Shown here: one piece after another, positions 1-5,761 of the stretch
Position numbering within the stretch: the first letter of the stretch is position 1
Layout of the letters: the number at the start of each line of letters is the position of its first letter
Source of the DNA: Anaerohalosphaeraceae bacterium
GTDB lineage: Bacteria; Planctomycetota; Phycisphaerae; Sedimentisphaerales; Anaerohalosphaeraceae
Assembly: GCA_030671565.1 (NCBI GenBank)
Contig: DAOVIC010000062.1
Coordinates: 1 to 9,527 of the forward strand
Direction: 5' to 3'
Length of the DNA: 9,527 bases
The notes under the pieces: model-generated
The model's input: the letters and a program-made list of their open reading frames with translations, nothing else
What the model was told of the DNA's origin: nothing
Database searches by the model: none
Position numbers and translations under genes: made by a program

Positions 1-93
1 AAACTGTTCTTCGGTAAACTCTGCAAGACTGCTAAGGTCAATATGTTCCATCAAAAACTGAATGTCGTCATTGTCTTTGTAAAAATTAGCCAT
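1..93 (-). CDS. Acyl-CoA dehydrogenase, N-terminal fragment (cut by window edge)
   Basis: Only the first 31 codons are present; the frame is open to the left edge. The ATG is at 91-93 and the product begins MANFYKDNDDIQFLMEHIDL. This matches from memory the short N-terminal segment (AcylCoA_DH_N type) that precedes the main domain of a branch of bacterial acyl-CoA dehydrogenases. These are FAD enzymes that oxidise acyl-CoA to enoyl-CoA and pass electrons to electron-transfer flavoprotein. The gene starts 45 bases after the etfA stop on the same strand, which fits a co-transcribed etfB-etfA-dehydrogenase unit in which EtfAB is the redox partner. The ribosome-binding site is weak (GGGACGGA about 9 bases before the ATG). 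The family call rests on the N-terminus and the neighbours; the substrate cannot be read, and the catalytic Glu lies outside the window. Confidence 0.8.
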   Translation of the reverse strand, partial: MANFYKDNDDIQFLMEHIDLSSLAEFTEEQF

Positions 94-138
94 TATTTAG
101 ATTCCGTCCCTAAACTTCCTGAAAACATAATATACTGA

Positions 139-1167
139 TTAGACCTTTTCCTTGATCGCACTGATCATAGCAGGCACCACCTGATTCAGATCACCTACGA
201 TTTTATAGTGAGCGATATTGAAAATAGGCGCCATCGGATCGTTGTTTACAGCTATGATTTTCTTACTGTCACTCATACCCGCCATATGCTGGATCGCACC
301 GCTGATACCAACTGCAATATAAAGGCTGGGACGCACGGTAGTACCCGTCTGACCCACCTGGTGAGAACTGTCGATAAAGCCCAGGTCAGACGCCGCACGC
401 GTTGCACCGGGAGAAGCACCAAGACAATGGGCAAGATCCCAGATCAGTTTAAAGTTATCTTTACTTCCGACGCCGGCACCGCCTGCGACAATAACCCGTG
501 CAGCCTTAAGGTTGACCTTCTTGCCCTCACGATGCTCGCGAAGTATCTCGATCGCAAGGTCATCTATAGCAAGACTGACTTTTTCTTTAACGATCTCGGC
601 CTTTCTGCCGCCGTCAGCCTCAGGCATAGGCATTACACCTTCACGGACCGTCGCCATCTGCGGCCAGCGGTCGTAATTAATGATCGTCGCGATGATATTT
701 CCGCCAAAAGCAGGGCGGATCTGGAAAAGAAGATTCTTGTAAGTAGTAGCCGTCTTCTTCACTTCATGATTTCCGATCTGAAGATCGGTACAATCGGCAG
801 TAAGCCCCGCCTTGGTCGAACTGGCAACACGAGGTGCCATATCACGACCGCAAGCCGTAGCTCCGTAAAGAACTATCTGCGGCTCATGCTTATGAATAAG
901 TTCGTAAACAACCTTAGAATACGAATTCGTCTGATAATTTTCAAGCAAGGGATGCTCGGCAAGATAAACCTTATCCGCACCGTAATGGCCCAATACCTCT
1001 GCAAGCCCCGCTACGTTATCGCCCAGCAAAACCGCACCGAGCTTGACACCCAGCTGGTCGGCAAGTTCCCTGCCCTTGCTCAAAAGCTCCACAGGAACAT
1101 CCTCGAGTTTCCCCGCATGCTGTTCTGCAAATACCCAGACCTCACCTTTTTTGTTGACTTCTATCAT
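139..1167 (-). CDS. etfA: Electron transfer flavoprotein, alpha subunit
   Basis: The 342-residue product has the normal EtfA length and layout. The N-terminal half is the ETF alpha/beta fold, with GATACGRDMAPRVA at about 102-115 and RPAFGGNI at 151-158. The C-terminal FAD-binding domain starts near residue 222, with AGGAGVGSKDNF (228-239), HQVGQTGTTV (269-278) and GISGAIQH (287-294), which contact FAD in known EtfAs. The tail (VNNDPMAPIF, YKIVGDLNQVVP) is also typical. With EtfB it forms a soluble heterodimer that shuttles electrons between acyl-CoA dehydrogenases and a further carrier. The ATG is preceded by AAGGAAA at good spacing. It follows etfB after a 198-base gap and precedes the acyl-CoA dehydrogenase by 45 bases. 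The sequence alone does not show whether the complex bifurcates electrons using NADH. Confidence 0.96.
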   Translation of the reverse strand: MIEVNKKGEVWVFAEQHAGKLEDVPVELLSKGRELADQLGVKLGAVLLGDNVAGLAEVLGHYGADKVYLAEHPLLENYQTNSYSKVVYELIHKHEPQIVLYGATACGRDMAPRVASSTKAGLTADCTDLQIGNHEVKKTATTYKNLLFQIRPAFGGNIIATIINYDRWPQMATVREGVMPMPEADGGRKAEIVKEKVSLAIDDLAIEILREHREGKKVNLKAARVIVAGGAGVGSKDNFKLIWDLAHCLGASPGATRAASDLGFIDSSHQVGQTGTTVRPSLYIAVGISGAIQHMAGMSDSKKIIAVNNDPMAPIFNIAHYKIVGDLNQVVPAMISAIKEKV

Positions 1168-1223
1168 TACAAATTTCCTTATTTACTATTGAGCGCTCTG
1201 AATAAATCACTGTTTGATCTTTA

Positions 1224-1264
1224 CAGCTTCCGCAAGCTGCCGGCAAACGCTTTTTTTGCCGCAG
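1224..1264 (-). promoter_or_regulatory. Two overlapping hairpins in the etfB-etfA gap
   Basis: Read on the transcribed minus strand, the first hairpin (1264 to 1237) pairs CTGCGGCAAA with TTTGCCGGCAG, giving ten base pairs with one bulged base around a 7-base loop. The second (1239 to 1224) is the perfect inverted repeat CAGCTTGCGGAAGCTG with a 6-bp stem and a 4-base loop. They share the bases 1237-1239, so both cannot be fully formed at once. Neither is followed by a T run, so they are not simple terminators. About 25 bases upstream on the same strand is an AT-rich TATAAT (1289-1294) without a convincing -35 box. An RNA-processing, attenuation or stability role between etfB and etfA is inference. 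Confidence 0.4.
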
Positions 1265-1365
1265 GCGAACAGTTTTTCAGAACACCATATTATATAAATA
1301 TGTAAAGACAGGCAGGTCCGACTCTTTTACTTCCCTTCCGTCTTCACAAAAAACCGGTAAGCTTC

Positions 1366-2277
1366 TTATCCGATGGTATGCTCTACGATCAGCTCGTGTA
1401 CCATTGACGCTATACCTTCCGCTGTAGGCTCGATTTCCTTGCTATCCTTTGCTTCCAGTACAACGCTCTGAATTCTGTGTACCTTCGTAGGAGAACCGTC
1501 CCTGCCGCACCATTGAAGGTCAGCCTCAAGGAAGTCAAGGTCCCACTGTTCGACAAGCAGGCCTTTATCACTGAGCACACTTGCTTCTTTCTTCACCAGT
1601 TTCGCAATTGCCGCATCACTCATCTCGGCATTAGCCTCACGCACCTGCTCTTCTAACTGGCCCAGAATCTTTGCGTTCTTAAACTTCATCATCTTCTTGG
1701 CACAGCAAACCCTCGGCTCGTTCGCTTCTTCGACAACTGTAAGCAGCGCAGGCAACGGGCACTTTACTTCCTGCCATCCGTCACCGATATTTCTCCTTGC
1801 TGACAGAGTCGAATCCTTAAGCTCGACAAGCTTTTCCACGTAAGTCACCTGAGGGATATCAAGTTTCTCAGCAAGCTGAGGACCGACCTGGGCAGTATCG
1901 CCATCGATAGCCTGCCTCCCGCAAAGTACGATATCGTAATCAAGCTTAGCTACAGCACAACTGAGAATATAGCTGGTAGCAAGAGTATCGCTCGCCGCAC
2001 ACCTGCGGTCAGTAACGAGGATCGCACGGTCGGCGCCGCGATAAAGCGATTCACGCAATATCTCGGTGGCAACAGGAAGACCCATAGTGATAACTGTAAC
2101 AGTACCGCCGAACTTGTCCTTAATATCAAGGGCAAACTCAAGGGCGCTAAGGTCTTCAGGGTTATAGATCGCAGGCAATGCACCGCGGTTGACCGTACCG
2201 TCAGGGTTCATCGCCTCACCGGTAATTCGTTTTGTATCAGGCACTTGCTTAACAAGCACAACACAATTATATGACAC
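1366..2277 (-). CDS. etfB: Electron transfer flavoprotein, beta subunit, with extended C-terminal half
   Basis: This encodes the partner of EtfA. The 303-residue product begins with the usual EtfB strand (CVVLVKQVPDT, residues 5-15). It has the nucleotide-binding segment CGRQAIDGDTAQVGP (119-133) followed by QLAEKLDIPQVTYV, and a C-terminal GSPTKV (261-266) of the sort seen in clostridial-type EtfBs. EtfBs are usually about 250-265 residues. The extra length here appears as a charged, probably helical insertion around residues 200-240, before VEQWDLDFLEADL. Translation probably starts at GTG 2275-2277, with AAGGAG seven bases upstream. The gene lies first in an etfB-etfA-acyl-CoA dehydrogenase series and diverges from the tRNA. 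The GDTAQVGP loop is also found in bifurcating ETFs, but I cannot assign the type without an alignment. Confidence 0.95.
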   Translation of the reverse strand: MSYNCVVLVKQVPDTKRITGEAMNPDGTVNRGALPAIYNPEDLSALEFALDIKDKFGGTVTVITMGLPVATEILRESLYRGADRAILVTDRRCAASDTLATSYILSCAVAKLDYDIVLCGRQAIDGDTAQVGPQLAEKLDIPQVTYVEKLVELKDSTLSARRNIGDGWQEVKCPLPALLTVVEEANEPRVCCAKKMMKFKNAKILGQLEEQVREANAEMSDAAIAKLVKKEASVLSDKGLLVEQWDLDFLEADLQWCGRDGSPTKVHRIQSVVLEAKDSKEIEPTAEGIASMVHELIVEHTIG

Positions 2278-2330
2278 TTACTGTCTCCTTGTCTGTAATT
2301 TTCATCCACAAACGGGTTAAAAACGGAATC

Positions 2331-2358
2331 AGAATAGTTTATGCAAAATGGCCGTCAA
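2331..2358 (-). promoter_or_regulatory. Candidate sigma-70-type promoter for etfB
   Basis: On the minus strand TTGACG (2353-2358) and TATTCT (2331-2336) are separated by 16 bases, matching the -35 and -10 consensus at 5 of 6 and 4 of 6 positions. They lie about 54 bases before the etfB GTG, in an otherwise A/T-rich gap. Promoter consensus in this group is poorly known to me, so this is a pattern match only. Confidence 0.35.
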
Positions 2359-2465
2359 GTCAAACAAAAAAACAAACGGTCTGCTTTACCCGTACTATTG
2401 TACCACTAACTGATTTTTCCCTTGCATTACTTCTCTTTTCTCTGTAAGTTGTCGCTTTCTGAAAA

Positions 2466-2539
2466 GCACCTGTAGCTCAATTGGATAGAGCATCGGTCTA
2501 CGAAACCGAAGGTTACACGTTCGAATCGTGTCAGGTGCA
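2466..2539 (+). tRNA. tRNA-Arg (anticodon ACG)
   Basis: A complete 74-base cloverleaf can be folded. The acceptor stem is GCACCTG (2466-2472) paired with CAGGTGC (2532-2538), with discriminator A at 2539. The D arm is GCTC/GAGC, and the anticodon stem is TCGGT/ACCGA around the loop CTACGAA. The T arm is ACACG/CGTGT with loop TTCGAAT. The anticodon ACG (2500-2502) reads CGU and, once A34 is deaminated to inosine by TadA, CGC and CGA. No CCA is encoded after the discriminator, so it must be added by a CCA-adding enzyme. A weak promoter-like pair (TTGCAT 2422-2427, TAAGTT 2445-2450, 17-base spacer) precedes it. No terminator was seen downstream. Confidence 0.97.
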
Positions 2540-2873
2540 TCAACACCCTTTAGCCCGATAAAACACCAAAACTTGCGCCAAATCCCCACTATATTCTATA
2601 CCTCAAAACAAAAAAACACTCGGACAAAAATATATAAAACCCACCTTATTGTATAGCTTACATGCCTGACCTCGCCAGTTCCAGACCCACACTGTATTTA
2701 AATGAATAATAACCGATTTTTGAGCTTTTCTCAATATTCAGTTCGAAATTTTTTAAAATTCTTCCCCCCGCATGATAATATTTACGCAGAATTACAAACT
2801 TAGGATTGAAAAAACAGCCAAACTCTGTAAATTTTCGAGAAGCGGTGTATTTGTTTTCTGAAAGATATTACAG
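2540..2873. other. AT-rich intergenic region without a recognisable gene
   Basis: This 334-base gap lies between the tRNA and the small LigD-like gene. I see no coding frame with a believable start, ribosome site and product on either strand. It holds A/T-rich tracts, a small inverted repeat (TTGAG/CTCAA, 2720-2734) with no T run after it, a C6 run at 2763-2768, and a candidate promoter near its right end. No repeat shared with the other gaps was noticed. Confidence 0.6.
2806..2833 (+). promoter_or_regulatory. Candidate promoter for the LigD-like gene
   Basis: TTGAAA (2806-2811) and TAAATT (2828-2833) are separated by 16 bases and end 40 bases before the GTG start. They match the -35 box at 5 of 6 and the -10 box at 4 of 6 positions. 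In AT-rich DNA such a pair can arise by chance. Confidence 0.3.
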
Positions 2874-3236
2874 GTGAAAAAAAACCATTTTGTCATACAA
2901 AAGCATGTCCGTCAGGGAAATGTCCACTGGGACTTTATGCTTGAACACGATAACTGCCTGCAAACATGGCGGATCGATACCGCGCCGGATAAACTCGCCG
3001 ATGACGCGGTAAATGCACAAAAGATATTCGATCATCCCCTGCGTTTTCTCACCTACGAAGGCCCGGTCAACGAGGGCAAAGGCACGGTTCACATCGCAGA
3101 CAGCGGAACATATCAAATAACCGAAACACAAAAAAATGACTTGATCCTTGACATGAATGGCACAGATATACGCGGTAAATTTTCCCTGAAACGTATCGAC
3201 GGCGACCGATGGCAATTGCAAAGAACCGCACTCTAA
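2874..3236 (+). CDS. Stand-alone LigD 3'-phosphoesterase-like protein (DNA ligase D N-terminal domain family)
   Basis: The 120-residue product resembles the 3'-phosphoesterase module of bacterial DNA ligase D, which trims 3' ends in non-homologous end joining, but no polymerase or ligase domain is attached. Visible family motifs are FVIQKH (6-11), VHWDFMLE (17-24), TWRI (31-34), DHPLRFLTYEGPV (53-65) and a GKFSLKR strand near the end (101-107). Compared from memory with Pseudomonas LigD, the metal ligands are kept as H11, H18 and D20, and the DHP histidine as H54. The arginine after the H-x-D motif is Met22, and the lysine and second arginine that bind phosphate are not evident. The same catalysis is therefore uncertain. 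GTG is the first possible start after an in-frame TGA at 2859-2861, with no strong ribosome site. It is alone on the plus strand and converges with the transporter gene. Similar small proteins occur in Planctomycetota (from memory). Confidence 0.8.
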   Translation: MKKNHFVIQKHVRQGNVHWDFMLEHDNCLQTWRIDTAPDKLADDAVNAQKIFDHPLRFLTYEGPVNEGKGTVHIADSGTYQITETQKNDLILDMNGTDIRGKFSLKRIDGDRWQLQRTAL

Positions 3237-3303
3237 GACCGCACTGGTTTTATTTTGTTAATTCCGATATGCCGGCGCATCACTGAAAACCTGACACCCG
3301 CTG

Positions 3304-4251
3304 TCACTTACGCAGCTCAGGCTCATCGGGCTCGATGTGGACCGTAATGTTAACCGGCCGCGGCATCTGCTCGTGCAATGCGCTCTCCAGTGACTCGGCG
3401 ATTTCATGAGCCTCGCAGATATTCAACGCAGGATCGACAAGAATATGCAAATCAAGAAACACCTCACGTCCCACGTTTCGCGTCCTGAGTTTGTGCCATT
3501 GACGGATACGGTTTTCGGAATCGATTATCGTCCTGATCTGATCGACAGTCGCCGAATCGACAGCACCCTCTGAAAGTTCCTCGATGCACTTACTTAGCAC
3601 ACGTATGCCAACCAGTATGACCAAGAGCCCCACCGCGATAGTTGCCACCTGATCCCCATAAGCATAGCCGAATTTCAAAGACACAAAGCCAAGTATCACT
3701 ACTATCGAGCTGAGCGAATCGCTGCGGTGATGCCATGCGTTGGCATAAAGGGCCGTACTGTGCCATCGCACAGCCGCTGACTTGGTAATCCAATAAAGCC
3801 CCTCCTTGCACAACACTGAAAAACCAGCCGCAAACAAAACCGCAATATTCGCCTGACAAACAACTTCCTGCCCCCCCATTGATTTCCCGATCGAAATGGC
3901 AGCGCGCTGGATCATTACTCCGCCAACAACAATAAGCACTGCGGCGATAAATATCGTTGCAAAGGTCTCAAATCTCCCATGACCGTAAGGGTGTTCCTCG
4001 TCAGGAGCTTTCGAACCGACATGAACCCCAAGCAGTACTGCTGCATCGGTAACGAGATCCGAAAACGAATGTATCCCGTCAGCTACCAGGGACATGGAAT
4101 GAACGAGAGTACCGACAATTATCTTCAAAACCGCAAGAAACAAATTGACCGCGACACCGATGAGGGTGACACGTTGAATATGCTTGTTCGCTATTTCAAT
4201 TTGTGCGTTATGCATTGGCTCGGCAATCCCAAAAATATCTCCAATGCTCAC
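3304..4251 (-). CDS. Cation diffusion facilitator family metal exporter
   Basis: The 315-residue product has the layout of a CDF transporter, an inner-membrane divalent metal/proton antiporter that forms a homodimer. Hydrophobic segments lie at about 28-50, 53-78, 98-118, 134-150, 180-193 and 200-219. The metal site shows H61-x-x-x-D65 in the second segment (ADGIHSFSD) and H174-x-x-x-D178 in the fifth (HHRSD), with the family motif HPYGHGRFE at 87-95. A cytoplasmic C-terminal domain follows, with R-x-R-x-x-G (256-261) and the EAHEIAESLE and HIEP motifs. Paired HxxxD sites favour zinc or a similar ion over manganese, by analogy. The longest reading begins with GTG at 4249-4251, 44 bases after the mutase stop and without a clear ribosome site. 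An ATG at 4213-4215 (residue 13) is an equally possible start. Confidence 0.93.
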   Translation of the reverse strand: MSIGDIFGIAEPMHNAQIEIANKHIQRVTLIGVAVNLFLAVLKIIVGTLVHSMSLVADGIHSFSDLVTDAAVLLGVHVGSKAPDEEHPYGHGRFETFATIFIAAVLIVVGGVMIQRAAISIGKSMGGQEVVCQANIAVLFAAGFSVLCKEGLYWITKSAAVRWHSTALYANAWHHRSDSLSSIVVILGFVSLKFGYAYGDQVATIAVGLLVILVGIRVLSKCIEELSEGAVDSATVDQIRTIIDSENRIRQWHKLRTRNVGREVFLDLHILVDPALNICEAHEIAESLESALHEQMPRPVNITVHIEPDEPELRK

Positions 4252-4295
4252 TTGCTGTCAACTGCCCGCAACTGTGACCGGCAGTTCCGCAAGTA

Positions 4296-5666
4296 TCAAA
4301 CCTGGCGACGAATATCGGTTACGGCGTCAACATATTTTGCCGCCGCATCGCGGCCTGCAGTCTCGACGATAAGACGCATCACAGGTTCTGTATTACTGGT
4401 ACGCAAATGCACCCAGCCATCGTCAAAGTCGAACCGGCAGCCGTCCAGAGTGTTGACCTTAGCATTTGTAAACTTCTTTTTGGCAAGTTCGATAATCTTG
4501 GCCGCAACAGCGGCATCGGCTTCAAATTTCGTCTTTTCGACATAGTAACCGCCGATCTGAGCGACAAGTTCGCTGACAGTCTTGCCCGTCTCAGCCATAA
4601 GCTGCAGCACAAACGCCATCCCCACGCAGCTGTCACGCACCGGCCCTACCCGAAGATCGATCACCCCGCCATTCCCTTCTCCACCGATAACGCAATCGTT
4701 GGCGACCATCGCATCTGCAACATTCGCCTCACCAACCGCGGTCCGGATAACCTCACAACCTGCTGCTTCGGCAATATCGTCGATCATTCTCGAAGTTGAA
4801 AGATTCGCCGCGGCTTTACCCTTCATCTTGCTGTAAATATATTTCGCCGCAAGAGCGAGCGTGTACTCTTCGCCGATATATACCCCATTTTCATCAACGA
4901 TCGCAAGCCTGTCCGCATCCGGGTCCTGGGCAAATCCAACGTCGGCATTTTCACTGCTGACAATCTCGCAAAGACCGGTCAGATTTTCCTTTGTCGGTTC
5001 CGGCGTATGTGCAAAAATACCGTTTGTCTCGTCATTTATAGCAACTACCTCGCAACCGAACTTGGCAAGGAGTTTTTTGCCCACACGCCCGCCGGCACCG
5101 TTTACACTGTCGAGTACGACCTTAAATTGCTTCTCCGCAATAACTTCCTTATCGACAACGCTCAGCGTTTTTTCTATATGCACCTTGTCGCTCCGCTCAT
5201 CGCGGCAGACTTTGCCGCAGTCTACAGAAGCGACAAGATCGAAATCCCTGTCGAAATATCGCTGACGTATCTCCTCGGCTACCTCTTTAGGGGGAGCTAT
5301 ACCGTTTCCAAGCAAAAGCTTAATGCCGTTATATTCGATTGGATTATGCGAAGCGGTAATAACCACGCCACCGTCACATCCCAGGAACCGCGTCATAATA
5401 CCAACACCCGGCGTAGTTACTATTCCTACATCGACAACATCTACGCCTACCGACGCAAGCCCCCCTGCCAAAGCAGACGCCATCATCTCACCGGAAGGAC
5501 GAGAATCCCTGCCAACACATACGACTGGCCTTCCCTCGCCATCCTGTTTATTCTTTTTCAGAAACGTTCCAAAAGCACAACCGTATTCGGAAGCTATAGG
5601 AGCCGTCAGATTCTCCCCTATTATCCCCCGCATCCCGCTGATACTGATTATCAATTCTTCTGCCAT
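4296..5666 (-). CDS. Phosphoglucosamine mutase / phosphomannomutase family enzyme (GlmM/ManB type)
   Basis: This enzyme moves a phosphate between C6 and C1 of a hexose or hexosamine, feeding sugar nucleotide and cell-envelope synthesis. From the ATG at 5664-5666 it has 456 residues, a normal length for the alpha-D-phosphohexomutase family. The four domain signatures are present in order: TASHNP (104-109, with phosphorylated Ser106), DPDADR (248-253, magnesium), GEGNGG (329-334, sugar contact) and RTSNTEP (422-428, phosphate). The sugar loop resembles archaeal GlmM/PMM proteins rather than the GEQSGH of common bacterial GlmM, so the substrate (glucosamine, mannose or glucose phosphate) is left open. 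A TTG reading seven codons longer was rejected because MAEELIISISGMRG is the usual family start. The gene lies 97 bases after top6B and 44 before the transporter, with its own candidate promoter. Confidence 0.93.
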   Translation of the reverse strand: MAEELIISISGMRGIIGENLTAPIASEYGCAFGTFLKKNKQDGEGRPVVCVGRDSRPSGEMMASALAGGLASVGVDVVDVGIVTTPGVGIMTRFLGCDGGVVITASHNPIEYNGIKLLLGNGIAPPKEVAEEIRQRYFDRDFDLVASVDCGKVCRDERSDKVHIEKTLSVVDKEVIAEKQFKVVLDSVNGAGGRVGKKLLAKFGCEVVAINDETNGIFAHTPEPTKENLTGLCEIVSSENADVGFAQDPDADRLAIVDENGVYIGEEYTLALAAKYIYSKMKGKAAANLSTSRMIDDIAEAAGCEVIRTAVGEANVADAMVANDCVIGGEGNGGVIDLRVGPVRDSCVGMAFVLQLMAETGKTVSELVAQIGGYYVEKTKFEADAAVAAKIIELAKKKFTNAKVNTLDGCRFDFDDGWVHLRTSNTEPVMRLIVETAGRDAAAKYVDAVTDIRRQV

Positions 5667-5692
5667 ACAAACCCTAACGACAAACAAAGTTC

Positions 5693-5722
5693 ATTATAAC
5701 TCAGCCTCGGCCTTAAGGCCGA
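5693..5722 (-). promoter_or_regulatory. TATAAT box next to a perfect 16-bp palindrome, upstream of the mutase gene
   Basis: On the minus strand a perfect TATAAT (5693-5698) lies 26 bases before the ATG of the mutase. The palindrome TCGGCCTTAAGGCCGA (5707-5722) covers the place where a -35 box would be, and no TTGACA-like sequence is visible there. It could be an operator for a dimeric regulator, or a hairpin at the end of the top6B transcript. On the minus strand no T run follows it, so it is not a standard terminator for top6B. Confidence 0.4.
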
Positions 5723-5741
5723 AAACCTTAATTTTGCATTT
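5706..5741. repeat. Short intergenic hairpin element, copy 1
   Basis: This 36-base segment aligns without gaps to 9340-9375, with 28 identical positions by my hand count. The shared parts are the hairpin arms (CTCGGCC and GCCGAA) and a trailing TTTGCATTT. Both copies lie in gaps between minus-strand genes and face the same way. This copy is followed by further A/T-rich words (TTAATTTTTAATTTTTGCA). Confidence 0.5.
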
Positions 5742-5761
5742 TAATTTTTAATTTTTGCACT

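Noticed and set aside
1289..1294. TATAAT as a separate promoter for etfA
   Set aside because: No -35-like sequence lies at 16-18 bases, and the surrounding DNA is so AT-rich that the match may be chance.
208..1305. Long plus-strand open frame (365 codons) opposite etfA
   Set aside because: It lies almost wholly antisense to a clear etfA, has a composition rich in Arg, His and Thr with no recognisable domain, and is explained by the codon bias of the real gene.
2395..2589. Minus-strand open frame of 64 codons across the tRNA
   Set aside because: The middle of its product is simply the antisense translation of tRNA-Arg, a well-known false gene prediction.
2868..3221. Minus-strand open frame of 117 codons opposite the LigD-like gene
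   Set aside because: The plus-strand product shows clear LigD phosphoesterase motifs, while the antisense product shows none.
3237..3303. Bidirectional terminator between the convergent LigD-like and transporter genes
   Set aside because: Only a short ATGC/GCAT stem without a T run is visible, too weak to call.
5667..5687. Seven-codon upstream extension of the mutase from a TTG
   Set aside because: The added residues do not fit the family's N-terminus, and an ATG at the usual position is available.
4407..5751. Several plus-strand open frames opposite the mutase gene
   Set aside because: All are antisense to a gene with four intact catalytic signatures, and their Ser/Thr/Pro-rich products show no known motifs.
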